Shown piece after piece: positions 15,406 to 22,669 of a stretch of DNA of 35,584 nt. The stretch covers positions 1-35,584 of the forward strand of contig CAMYIJ010000063.1 in NCBI GenBank assembly GCA_947258375.1. The letters are read 5' to 3'. This DNA is from an uncultured Acidimicrobiaceae bacterium (lineage in GTDB: Bacteria; Actinomycetota; Acidimicrobiia; Spongiisociales; UBA5794). Every line of letters begins with the position of its first letter. The stretch's first letter is position 1. Both the position numbers and the translations under genes were made by a program. The notes beneath the pieces were generated by a model. The model was not told the origin of the DNA. It saw only the letters and a list, made by a program, of their open reading frames with translations, and did no database searches.

Positions 15406-17280
15406 ATGTCCCGTCTGCAGAGCGCCTGGCGCCTGATTCTGAAGCACCGGCGCCTGCTGTTCGGCATCCCCGGCTTCTATGTCAGCTACGCCTTCGCCGC
15501 GACATACGCCGCGATGGCCCTCGCGATCCTGATGCGGGAGCCTTTTGTCGCCGGAGTCGGCTACGTGACTGCCGCCGTTATCGAGGCTGCCGATATTCTC
15601 CCGGCGTCACGTCGCGAGCGGAGAATCACTGATTGGAGGCGCGGCCTCGATGTGCGCTCGCAATGGCGGATCCTGCTCTATGTGGCAGCCATGGCCGCCG
15701 CCGGCGCGGACGGGGCGCTACTCGTCGCATTCGCGGTTGTCGCGCTGGCGGCGAATCTCGGCATTCGGGTGATTCGGAGCCCGATCCTCGGCTTGAGCAC
15801 CGATCGCCGCCTGCGTCCGCTGGGAGCGCTCGATCAGGGTGCCGATCGGCTGGCGAAAGCCCGGGCCGCCGTGCGGCGCCGCGATCTCGCCGAGCTCAGC
15901 CTGCAGTCGGCCGTGGCCGGTGCCGGCTTTGCGCTCACGCTACCGACGGCATTTGACGTGAGGCTGGCACCCGCCGTGGTGGCGGCCTTTGTCATCGGCG
16001 TGGCCGCGCTGGCGGACGCGGCCGAGGCGGCGTTTCGCTGCAGGAGATTCCGGCCGATGCTCTTGCTGGGAGATCACGACCAAGAGGTCATCGAGGGCTT
16101 CCGAGCATACGACCCCGAGGTGCTTTGCTATTTCAACGGGCATCGCCGCTCTCTCTACGCCGTGAACGTGTGGCTCCGCACATTCGAGGAATCCGGCCGC
16201 CGAGTCGGGCTGATTTTCCGTCACAACGACGTCGCGGAGATAGAAACCGATCGGCTTCCCGGCATCGTCGTGACCGACGACTCGCTTGTCGAGCAGCTGA
16301 TCACGCCATCGACCCGCGTCGCTCTCTATCCGGCCAACAGCACTCTCAACATCCATCTGTTGCGTGACAACCGGCTCAGCCACGTCTTCATCGGCCATGG
16401 CGACAGCGACAAGGCCGGCAGTGCCAGCCCGTTCAGTCGAGCCTACGATCGGATCTGGGTTTCGGGTCAGGCCGGGATCGACCGATATGCCGCCGCCGGT
16501 GTCGAGATCCCGGCCGATCGGTTCGACATTGTCGGGCGCCCCCCGCTGTCGTCGAAGCTGCGCGCCATCGAGCGCGACATGGCTCGAGCGGCCGACTCCG
16601 GAGTCGGGCCTACCGAGCGCCTGCTCGCCGAGCTGGACGAGACCAACAACGGCGGGTCGGCTCCGACAACGATCCTCTACGCCCCAACTTGGGAAGGGTA
16701 TTTCGAGGAGGCCAACTACAGCTCGCTCGAAGCGATGGGACTCGACCTGGTCAGAGCCATCTGCGAGCACTTCCCCGCGGTCCGCGTGATCTTCAAGCCG
16801 CATCCCATGTCCGGCCACCGCCGGTCGGAGGCAAAGATCGTGGTGAGCGAAATCGAAGCGCTCCTCAGCGATGCTGAGACCTACCACCCCTCGCCAACCC
16901 TCCACCCGGATGTAGATCTCTACGACTGGTTCGACCACACCGACATGCTCGTGACCGACATCTCGAGCGTTCTATCCGACTTCCTGATGTGGGACAGACC
17001 ATGCGCCGTCACCAACCCAATGCAGCTCAGCGCCGCCGAGTTGGGCACACGTTTTCCCACGACGCGCACCGCGTACGTCCTCGATCCCGATGCCCGGCTT
17101 GTGGCGACGGTGCTGGAGAGCGCGTTGACGCACGATCCGCTTCGGGATCGGCGCCACGAGGCGCGGCGTCATTTCCTCGGGGACCCCGACCACGATCCGC
17201 TCGAGATGTTCCGCGAACAGCTCACGAGCTTGTACGACGCCACCCGGTCGGTTGGCCTCATTCGAGAAGACCCGATCTGA
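15406..17280 (+). CDS. CDP-glycerol glycerophosphotransferase-family (TagF-like) protein with N-terminal membrane domain
   Basis: The 624-aa product has a hydrophobic N-terminal part (about 20-190, several helices). A GT-B-like domain (~215-620) follows with features of the TagB/TagF family: IFIGHGDSDKAGS, ILYAPTWEGYFEEANYSS, VIFKPHPMSGH and DMLVTDISSVLSDFLMWDRP. Such enzymes add glycerol-phosphate or related units to wall polymers at the inner face of the membrane. I chose the ATG at 15406 because the frame upstream is antisense to the sulfotransferase gene and a TACAAT box is placed for leaderless transcription. The stop abuts the convergent YbaK stop with no gap. The exact donor and polymer are unknown. 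Confidence 0.85.
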   Translation: MSRLQSAWRLILKHRRLLFGIPGFYVSYAFAATYAAMALAILMREPFVAGVGYVTAAVIEAADILPASRRERRITDWRRGLDVRSQWRILLYVAAMAAAGADGALLVAFAVVALAANLGIRVIRSPILGLSTDRRLRPLGALDQGADRLAKARAAVRRRDLAELSLQSAVAGAGFALTLPTAFDVRLAPAVVAAFVIGVAALADAAEAAFRCRRFRPMLLLGDHDQEVIEGFRAYDPEVLCYFNGHRRSLYAVNVWLRTFEESGRRVGLIFRHNDVAEIETDRLPGIVVTDDSLVEQLITPSTRVALYPANSTLNIHLLRDNRLSHVFIGHGDSDKAGSASPFSRAYDRIWVSGQAGIDRYAAAGVEIPADRFDIVGRPPLSSKLRAIERDMARAADSGVGPTERLLAELDETNNGGSAPTTILYAPTWEGYFEEANYSSLEAMGLDLVRAICEHFPAVRVIFKPHPMSGHRRSEAKIVVSEIEALLSDAETYHPSPTLHPDVDLYDWFDHTDMLVTDISSVLSDFLMWDRPCAVTNPMQLSAAELGTRFPTTRTAYVLDPDARLVATVLESALTHDPLRDRRHEARRHFLGDPDHDPLEMFREQLTSLYDATRSVGLIREDPI

Positions 17281-17772
17281 TCACGTCTCCGGTATGCGGT
17301 TGGCGAGCCCGGTGATCGCCTGGCCGCCCACCACCAGCAGGGCCTCCGGCGAGATCTTGATCTTGAGCGAGCGGCTGCCGCCGCCAAGGATCACCCAATC
17401 CCTTTCCATCACCGCAGCGTCGACGTAGATCGGGACCTCGTCGGGCAGGGCGAACGGGGTGACCCCGCCCATGATCATGCCGGTGACTTCAGCGGTGACG
17501 TCCGCGGGTGCGAACGACAACTTGCGCACATCCATGAGGTTCCGAACGGTCTTGTTCACATCGAGCCTGGTGTTGGCAAGCACCACACACGCTGCGTAGT
17601 GGCCGGGCGGTCGCTTCGACGCGACGACGATCGTGTTGGCAGATCGATCGAGGTCGTATCCGTAGTGCTCACAGAAGGCGGCTGTGTCTGCCAGATCCGG
17701 ATCGCACGGCAGCATCTCGTGATCCATCCCCAATTCGGCGACCGCAACCCGGACTTGCTGTTCAACATCCAT
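17281..17772 (-). CDS. YbaK/EbsC-family aminoacyl-tRNA editing protein
   Basis: The 163-aa product matches the YbaK/ProX editing fold in length and pattern: TIVVASKRPPGHYAACVVLA, DVRKLSFAPADVTAEVTGMI, the glycine-rich GGVTPFALP, and SLKIKISPEALL near the end. The family removes wrongly attached amino acids (for example Cys or Ala from tRNA-Pro) in the cytoplasm. Its specificity here is unknown. The gene is convergent with the TagF-like gene and shares its boundary exactly, with no spacer for a terminator. Confidence 0.88.
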   Translation of the reverse strand: MDVEQQVRVAVAELGMDHEMLPCDPDLADTAAFCEHYGYDLDRSANTIVVASKRPPGHYAACVVLANTRLDVNKTVRNLMDVRKLSFAPADVTAEVTGMIMGGVTPFALPDEVPIYVDAAVMERDWVILGGGSRSLKIKISPEALLVVGGQAITGLANRIPET

Positions 17773-17896
17773 GGAGACGATTCAACCATGTGGAGGAACG
17801 CTCCGCCCACCAGCCAATTTTTGGAATGACGGGTTTTCGGTGAATTCGTGGAACTTGACCGCGTCCTGTGCCAGTATGTCCGTACCAGAGAAAGGA

Positions 17897-18042
17897 GGTG
17901 GTCCAAGAATGCATTTAGGTTTATTTAGGACTCTGGAGGTGGCCGAGCGCTGAGCTACGGCCCTGATTTTCAGGAGTCGCAGCTCCTCGCGGCGCCGCAC
18001 TAGCGGCACGCGGGTCAGGTAGCGACTTCAACTTGGACCACC
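17897..18042 (+). promoter_or_regulatory. Structured RNA candidate: 11-nt stem masking a strong Shine-Dalgarno
   Basis: GGTGGTCCAAG (17897-17907) is the 3' part of the ribosome-binding site of the 14-codon ORF. It is perfectly complementary to CTTGGACCACC (18032-18042), 124 nt downstream. Between them lie further short stems (for example around 17961-17972 and 17988-18012). The RNA could close into a multi-branched fold that hides the ribosome-binding site. A possible but poorly spaced promoter (TTGACC 17855, TATGTC 17875, 14-nt gap) lies upstream. The inverted 11-mers could instead be the ends of a small mobile element. I do not recognise a known RNA family. Confidence 0.5.
17909..17953 (+). 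CDS. 14-codon ORF with near-ideal ribosome-binding site (leader or small peptide)
   Basis: The ORF encodes MHLGLFRTLEVAER. It is preceded by AGAAAGGAGGTGGTCC (17889-17904), which differs at a single position from the full complement of the 16S rRNA 3' tail (AGAAAGGAGGTGATCC), with the ATG 4 nt later. So strong a site before such a short frame is rarely accidental. The first codons are AU-rich (CAT TTA GGT TTA TTT AGG), unlike the GC-rich genes nearby, as is common for efficiently started or regulatory leader peptides. No same-strand gene follows until 18352, and that one has its own leaderless promoter. Function unknown. Confidence 0.5.
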   Translation: MHLGLFRTLEVAER

Positions 18043-18351
18043 GGAACCCGGAGATCTGCGATCTTGTCCTATCGCGGCATTGGCGTTCGCCGTCAATGAA
18101 GTATCTCCGGGTTTCACGCGTCTGGATTTCGAGCCAAGCAGGATTTCGCTCGAATCAGGATTCGAGCGAGTTGCTTCGCCTCGCCTTGAGGCGGGGCTTC
18201 GTATGTGTGCGGCCTCTCGGCCGCCCCACTTCCGAATGGACAGCACATGTCGCTCGATTCGGTGCGAGGGGACGAAGGATCGTCCCCTCCCGCATACCGT
18301 TGAGGCGTTACCTCTCCGACGTTGCGACGCCGCCGTTCCTAAGCTCGTCGT
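18043..18351. other. Intergenic region with two perfect hairpins
   Basis: No gene is seen. TCGCTCGAATC-AG-GATTCGAGCGA (18146-18169) is a perfect inverted repeat of 11 bp. GAGGGGACGA-AGGA-TCGTCCCCTC (18266-18289) is a perfect 10-bp stem with a tetraloop and could end transcripts from the small-ORF locus before the gene at 18352. A further stem, GCCTCGCC-TTGA-GGCGGGGC, lies between them. Confidence 0.6.
18340..18345 (+). promoter_or_regulatory. -10-like box for leaderless gene at 18352
   Basis: TAAGCT ends exactly 6 nt before the GTG start, as expected for a leaderless transcript. Confidence 0.5.
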
Positions 18352-19119
18352 GTGATTGACTTTCTTGCGCACGTGCGGGCGGATGCTGATCGCATCGCCG
18401 CGGTTGCTGAGATGGGGGTGGACGCGGCTGTGCCTTCCTGTCCGGGCTGGAGCGTGCGGGACCTCGTTGCTCATACCGGTGTCGTGTACGCCCACAAGAC
18501 CACGATCGTTCGTGACGGGTGGGTCGATGAGCAGCCGGAGCCGATCGAGCCGCCGACTTCCGGCGAGTTGGCGTGGTTCCGGGAGACGGCCGACGAGATG
18601 CTCGACGTGTTGGCAGCCGCGGATCCGGCCACGCGGGTAGCTACCTGGTATCCGCTCGACCAGAGCGTTGGATTCTGGCGGCGGCGGATGGCTCACGAGT
18701 CGGTCATCCACCGCCTCGATGCCGAGCTGGCACATGATGTGGTGACGCCGGTTGACGCCGTTCTCGGCGCCGACGGCATCGACGAGATCCTGGTCGTGAT
18801 GATGACGGGCGCACCCGATTGGAGCACGAGTTCCGGCAGCGACCGGGTAATTGCCGTCACCGAGACGGACGCCGGGCGCACCTGGCGCCTCCGGGTGGGG
18901 GAGTTCAGCGGGACGTCACCGCGCGGCAATGTCTACGACCGTGAGCCGACGTTCTTCATCGATGCAACAGATGATCGGCCGACGACCTCGATTGCCGGAC
19001 CCGCCGGACTCCTCGACGGCTGGCTGTGGGGAAGGGCCGGCATCGCAGACCTGACGGTCGAGGGTGATGCCGGACTCGCCGATCTCCTCCGCAGTGTGGC
19101 GGCGGATTCCACGGGATGA
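18352..19119 (+). CDS. Mycothiol-dependent maleylpyruvate isomerase (MDMPI/DinB)-family protein
   Basis: The 255-aa product has the MDMPI N-terminal four-helix domain, with VPSCPGWSVRDLVAHTG at about residues 27-43, the hallmark segment of actinobacterial mycothiol-dependent isomerases/transferases, and a C-terminal alpha/beta domain from ~150. Metal-binding candidates include H41 and the HESVIHRLDAE segment (~105-115). The family uses mycothiol as cofactor in many cases; the substrate is unknown. The GTG start has a TAAGCT box 6 nt before it and no Shine-Dalgarno. The stop overlaps the next ATG by 4 nt (ATGA). Confidence 0.87.
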   Translation: MIDFLAHVRADADRIAAVAEMGVDAAVPSCPGWSVRDLVAHTGVVYAHKTTIVRDGWVDEQPEPIEPPTSGELAWFRETADEMLDVLAAADPATRVATWYPLDQSVGFWRRRMAHESVIHRLDAELAHDVVTPVDAVLGADGIDEILVVMMTGAPDWSTSSGSDRVIAVTETDAGRTWRLRVGEFSGTSPRGNVYDREPTFFIDATDDRPTTSIAGPAGLLDGWLWGRAGIADLTVEGDAGLADLLRSVAADSTG

Positions 19120-19736
19120 CCTCCGGACAGGGAACCGTCGCAGTCGCCGAGTACCTCTTCCGGGGAGACGCCGAGGTTGCCCGGGCGCTGCTCGACAGCC
19201 AGGGAATCAGGGCGCACGTCCGCGCCGATGATGAGGGCGGTCTCAATCCCGGATTCTTCTCGGAGTACCGAGTGGTGCTCGAGGTGAAAGCCGCCGATGC
19301 CGGTGACGCCCGCGTCGCCCTCGGCCTTGGCGAGAGCCTCCTTGTCCCTGACGAGATTCAGGCGGGGATGATGGCACACGCCGAATGGGCGCACCCCAAC
19401 GAGGCCTGTGGCCTCCTTGCCGGAGGAGGCGAGGTCATCGAGATGGTCTTCTGTCTCAGTAACCGTGACGCCTCTCCGACCCGCTATACGATCGATCCGC
19501 ACGAGCATTACGGCGCCATGCGCTTTGCCGAGGCCTGTGGTTGGGACATCGTCGGCGCCTGGCACTCTCACCCGAACGGTGACGCCGTCCTGTCGAACGT
19601 CGACGTTGCCGAGTCGCCCGGGGGCGAATGGATCACAGTGGTGGTCGGCAATGGTCGGCTGACCGGCTCTCCGATCAGGGCATACCGCACCGATGGCCCC
19701 GCCGTCACCGAACTCGCCATCCATCGATCGGCCTAG
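19116..19736 (+). CDS. DUF2007-like domain fused to JAMM/MPN metalloprotease (Mec-like)
   Basis: The 206-aa product has two parts. Residues ~8-75 (YLFRGDAEVARALLDSQGI and onward) look like a DUF2007-type 'putative signal-transducing' domain, often found with soluble regulatory proteins. Residues ~83-200 form a JAB/MPN+ domain with a complete JAMM motif: E96 (in NEACGLLAG), H150-S-H152-P, S160 and D163, matching HxHx7Sx2D. Bacterial JAMM proteins of this size (Mec-like) trim sulfur-carrier proteins or small peptides. No sulfur carrier is adjacent. The ATGA overlap ties it to the MDMPI gene. Confidence 0.82.
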   Translation: MTSGQGTVAVAEYLFRGDAEVARALLDSQGIRAHVRADDEGGLNPGFFSEYRVVLEVKAADAGDARVALGLGESLLVPDEIQAGMMAHAEWAHPNEACGLLAGGGEVIEMVFCLSNRDASPTRYTIDPHEHYGAMRFAEACGWDIVGAWHSHPNGDAVLSNVDVAESPGGEWITVVVGNGRLTGSPIRAYRTDGPAVTELAIHRSA

Positions 19737-19739
19737 CCT
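19734..19739 (+). promoter_or_regulatory. -10-like box for leaderless gene at 19747
   Basis: TAGCCT ends 7 nt before the ATG and overlaps the preceding stop codon. No Shine-Dalgarno is present. Confidence 0.4.
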
Positions 19740-19746
19740 GGCCCAC

Positions 19747-20043
19747 ATGGAGACAACGCCCGACCAGGAATCGCGCCCGGAGCTGACGCCGCGCCATCTC
19801 CTCTACACACTGGTCGGATGGGGTCTGCAGTTGGTGTTCGGTTTTCTCGCCTTCGCCTCAGGCCTGGTGGCCCCGCCGGCGGGGGTTGCCGTGATCATCG
19901 CAACATGGGCCGCAACGGCGATCTACTCGATCATGAAATGGCGCCAGACGTCGTGGATTCCCCTTGCCATGGGAGTGCTGGCGGGGGTTCTCTGGGTGGC
20001 GATTGTCTCTTTCGGTGATGCCTTCCTCGGTTGGACCGCCTGA
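19747..20043 (+). CDS. Small three-helix membrane protein of unknown function
   Basis: The 98-aa product starts with a ~15-residue polar segment and then has hydrophobic helices at about 20-40, 42-62 and 70-92. I recognise no catalytic motif. The ATG at 19747 is preferred over an upstream frame that lies inside the JAMM gene. Its stop overlaps the MBL gene start (TGATG), so it heads a coupled run of small membrane protein, MBL hydrolase, rph and rdgB. It could assist the neighbouring hydrolase, but nothing in the sequence proves it. Confidence 0.72.
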   Translation: METTPDQESRPELTPRHLLYTLVGWGLQLVFGFLAFASGLVAPPAGVAVIIATWAATAIYSIMKWRQTSWIPLAMGVLAGVLWVAIVSFGDAFLGWTA

Positions 20044-20813
20044 TGCTGCTCGAGGTCCTCGGCAGCAGTGGGACCGCCCCGCGGGCCGGCAATCCGGCCA
20101 GCGGGTATCTCGTCCGCTCGGAAGGGGCGACGATCTGGATGGACGCCGGGCCCGGCACCTACATGGCTCTCTTGGAACTCGTTGACCCTGAGGGGCTGGA
20201 CGCCGTGTTGCTCAGCCACATGCACCCGGATCACAGCAGCGACATCTTCGCGTTGGCGCACACTGTGGCCTACATCCGTCACAGCACTCGACGGATCCCG
20301 GTCGTCGTCCCCGACGGCTCTATTGCGCGGCTGCAGGGGTTCGTGGGAGGAAGCAGTGATCACCAACTCTTCGAGTCGCTGTCCTTTCACGAGGCCCAGC
20401 CGGGAGAAACATTCGAGTTCGGCGACGTGTCCGTCTCCGTGCAGGCCGCCCATCACACGGTGCCGGCTTTCGCCTACCGGTTGACCTCGGGAGGGGCGAC
20501 ACTCGGCTACACGGGGGACACCGGACCGAGCGATCTCGTCACGGAACACTTCGCCGGGATCGACCTGCTCCTGGCCGAAGCGAGCCTCGATGACGAGGGG
20601 GAACCGGTCCCGTTCCATATGACAGCACGCCAGGCCGGGGCAATGGCCGCGGCGGCTGGAGTCGACCGCCTGCTGCTCACCCACATTCCCGAAACCGTCG
20701 ATCCCCGGCGCAGCCTGCTGGTGGCCGGGGAGGAATTCAGGGGGCGGCTCGGTTTGGCGGAGCCCGGTGAGGCGTACAAGATCGAGCCAACAACACGACA
20801 GGAAGATGTCTGA
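20043..20813 (+). CDS. Metallo-beta-lactamase-fold hydrolase (RNase Z-like)
   Basis: The 256-aa product has a full HxHxDH motif, SHMHPDHSSD with H59, H61, D63 and H64. Further metal-ligand candidates are HHTVPAFAYRL (~138-148), a YTGDTGPS motif (Asp ~160) and a late THIPETVD His. This is the RNase Z/ElaC-like subgroup, often annotated as MBL-fold hydrolase or cyclic-phosphodiesterase-like. Placement directly before rph, which processes tRNA 3' ends, fits an RNA-related role but does not prove it. The ATG at 20043 overlaps the previous stop; a TTG 12 nt earlier is possible. Confidence 0.85.
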   Translation: MLLEVLGSSGTAPRAGNPASGYLVRSEGATIWMDAGPGTYMALLELVDPEGLDAVLLSHMHPDHSSDIFALAHTVAYIRHSTRRIPVVVPDGSIARLQGFVGGSSDHQLFESLSFHEAQPGETFEFGDVSVSVQAAHHTVPAFAYRLTSGGATLGYTGDTGPSDLVTEHFAGIDLLLAEASLDDEGEPVPFHMTARQAGAMAAAAGVDRLLLTHIPETVDPRRSLLVAGEEFRGRLGLAEPGEAYKIEPTTRQEDV

Positions 20814-21533
20814 ATGACAGCGGACCAGCCAATACGAGTCGATCGCGCAGTTGACGAGCTGCGTCCCGTGACGATCACGCGCGGGTTCACAGAGATGACC
20901 CCCGGTTCGGTTTTGATCGCAATGGGGCGAACCAAGGTCCTTTGCACCGTTTCGGTCGAGCTGTCGGTTCCGCCGTGGATGCGGGATTCGGGCAAGGGTT
21001 GGGTGACCGCGGAGTACGCGATGTTGCCCGGTTCAGGCAACGAGCGGATCCCGCGACGCTCCATCAGTGGCGGCCGGACCAAGGAGATCCAACGCCTCAT
21101 TGGCCGCTCCCTGCGGGCTGTGATCGACTACGAGGCGATGGGTGAAATCACCGCCCGGGTCGACTGTGATGTTCTCCAAGCCGACGGCGGCACCCGGACT
21201 GCCGCTATCACCGGCGCCTGGGTCGCCCTCGCCGATGCCATGGACACGCTGGTCGATCAAGGGGTGTTGGAGTCGTCCCCGATCACGGATCATCTGGCGG
21301 CGGTCTCGGTCGGCCTGGTCGACGATGAGGTGCTGCTGGACCTCGAGTACACCGAGGACGTGGCGGTCGATGTTGACTGCAACGTGGTGATGACCGGCAG
21401 CGGCGATCTCGTCGAGATCCAGGGCACGGCCGAGGGCGGCACGTTCACCCGTGACCAACTCAACCGTATGGTCGATCGGGCGGCAGAAGGTATCGCCGGC
21501 CTGGTCGGCAAACAGCGCGAGGCGAGGGCCTGA
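20814..21533 (+). CDS. rph: Ribonuclease PH
   Basis: The 239-aa product matches RNase PH along its length: R-x-x-D-E-L-R-P-V at the start, EYAMLPGSGNERIPRRSISG (typically R-containing, phosphate/RNA-binding), GRSLRAVIDYEAMGEITARVDCDVLQADGGTRTA, and EIQGTAEGGTF. The enzyme uses phosphate to trim nucleotides from tRNA 3' ends. The ATG follows the upstream stop directly, with GGAAG 8-9 nt before. The next gene, rdgB, starts 4 nt after the stop; rph-rdgB is a widely conserved pair. Confidence 0.97.
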   Translation: MTADQPIRVDRAVDELRPVTITRGFTEMTPGSVLIAMGRTKVLCTVSVELSVPPWMRDSGKGWVTAEYAMLPGSGNERIPRRSISGGRTKEIQRLIGRSLRAVIDYEAMGEITARVDCDVLQADGGTRTAAITGAWVALADAMDTLVDQGVLESSPITDHLAAVSVGLVDDEVLLDLEYTEDVAVDVDCNVVMTGSGDLVEIQGTAEGGTFTRDQLNRMVDRAAEGIAGLVGKQREARA

Positions 21534-21537
21534 GCCC

Positions 21538-22113
21538 GTGAGGCTGGACAAGCCGGTCGTGGTCGCCTCACAGAATCCCGACAAGATCGCCGAGATGGAG
21601 GAAGTGCTCAGCGACCTCGGCGTCGTGATCGTGCGGGGTCAGGTGTGGCCCGAGGTCGCGGAGACCGAACCGACCCTCGAGGGCAACGCGCTACTCAAGG
21701 CCCGCGCCGTCGCCGCTTACACAGGTCTCCCCGCAATTGCCGACGATACCGGGCTCGAGGTCGCGGCTCTCGACGGCGCTCCGGGAGTCCACACGGCCCG
21801 CTACGCGGGGCCCGAGGCGACCAATTCCGAGAACGTGTCCAAACTGCTCGCCGAGCTAGCCGGATGCGACGATCGCACGGCCCGATTCCGCTCGGTGGTG
21901 GCGTTCGTCACGCCGGACGACGAAGAGATTGTCGTCGAGGGTGTTCTCGAAGGTGAGATCGGGACGGAGCGCAGAGGTGTGGCCGGATTCGGCTACGACC
22001 CGGTTTTTGTCGTCGATGGCAGAACCCTGGCCGAGATGGCGTCGGCGGAGAAGAACGCCATTTCCCATCGCGGTCGAGCCCTGCGAGCACTCCGCCACGC
22101 ACTCTCCCATTAG
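21538..22113 (+). CDS. rdgB: dITP/XTP pyrophosphatase (RdgB/HAM1)
   Basis: The 191-aa product has the family's N-terminal VVASQNPDKIAEMEEVL (substrate loop with N and K), EGNALLKARAVA, the catalytic DDTGLEV, SVVAFVTPDDE, and GFGYDPVFVVDG with the AEKNAISHRGRALRAL ending. It removes pyrophosphate from non-canonical purine triphosphates, keeping them out of DNA. The GTG start (21538-21540) lies 4 nt after rph; the longer frame upstream lies inside rph. A strong hairpin follows the stop. Confidence 0.96.
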   Translation: MRLDKPVVVASQNPDKIAEMEEVLSDLGVVIVRGQVWPEVAETEPTLEGNALLKARAVAAYTGLPAIADDTGLEVAALDGAPGVHTARYAGPEATNSENVSKLLAELAGCDDRTARFRSVVAFVTPDDEEIVVEGVLEGEIGTERRGVAGFGYDPVFVVDGRTLAEMASAEKNAISHRGRALRALRHALSH

Positions 22114-22143
22114 AGAGACCCCGGGGCTGACTCCGGGGTCTCT
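22114..22143 (+). terminator. Strong hairpin terminator after rdgB
   Basis: AGAGACCCCGG and CCGGGGTCTCT form a perfect 11-bp stem with an 8-nt loop directly after the rdgB stop. There is no long T-tract, as is common in high-GC bacteria. Confidence 0.85.
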
Positions 22144-22210
22144 GTGATGCGCACGGTCACGCTTGGTTGGATGCCTGGCTACGTAGTAAATCTGTGAAGT
22201 GGCGGATGGC

Positions 22211-22438
22211 CTACTCGTCCTCGATCCAACTGATCGTCGTGTGACTGTCGTTGCCGGACGTGGTCTCTTCGTTGTCAAAGCTCGCCCGCGTTGGGCTGAA
22301 GCCGTGACTGGCGATGATCGAGGAGGTTCTCTCGGGAATGGAGAGGTACTTGGCTTCGAGCTCGAAGACTATCTGCGCTTCGAGTTCTCTTCGATGGGCT
22401 TCGAGGCGGGCAAACGCCTCCTGCATGTTCGTAGACAT
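22211..22438 (-). CDS. Hypothetical small protein with helical N-terminal half
   Basis: The 75-aa product starts MSTNMQEAFARLEAHRRELE, an amphipathic helix that could form a short coiled coil. It continues with a polar, Ser/Thr/Glu-rich tail ending WIEDE. AGGA lies 7 nt before the ATG. The frame is open 34 codons further upstream, but that part has poor coding character. I recognise no family. Base composition is less GC-rich than the flanking core genes. It sits at the boundary between rdgB and the accessory zone, so it could be recently acquired or not a gene. Confidence 0.45.
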   Translation of the reverse strand: MSTNMQEAFARLEAHRRELEAQIVFELEAKYLSIPERTSSIIASHGFSPTRASFDNEETTSGNDSHTTISWIEDE

Positions 22439-22601
22439 CCTATGTTCCTTACGTAGCTCCGAATCGTGGTAATTCATATATCGGCGGCGACTTGAGAATT
22501 CCCGAGGATGGTTCCAAAAACCCCTGCTCGGACTAGTCATATGAGCCCATGGGGGTAATCCCCCCTAGCCGTCGGATCGATCGCGATCCACGATGCGGAA
22601 G

Positions 22602-22628
22602 GGAGCGGTCGGAGAAGCCGACCGCTCC
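22602..22628. promoter_or_regulatory. Perfect 11-bp hairpin upstream of the RTX-repeat gene
   Basis: GGAGCGGTCGG-AGAAG-CCGACCGCTCC lies 41 nt before the ATG at 22670. It could be a 5'-UTR structure or a terminator for upstream transcription. A smaller GGGGG-TAAT-CCCCC stem lies at about 22550. Confidence 0.6.
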
Positions 22629-22669
22629 GCGAGATCTTGACGACGACGGTTGTACAGCATGGAGGGCTC

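Noticed and set aside
15940..16938. Long minus-strand ORF opposite the TagF-like gene
   Set aside because: Antisense shadow; no motif or ribosome-binding site supports it.
22199..22456. 85-codon plus-strand ORF opposite the small hypothetical gene
   Set aside because: The minus-strand frame has a better ribosome-binding site and a plausible helical protein, although neither is certain.
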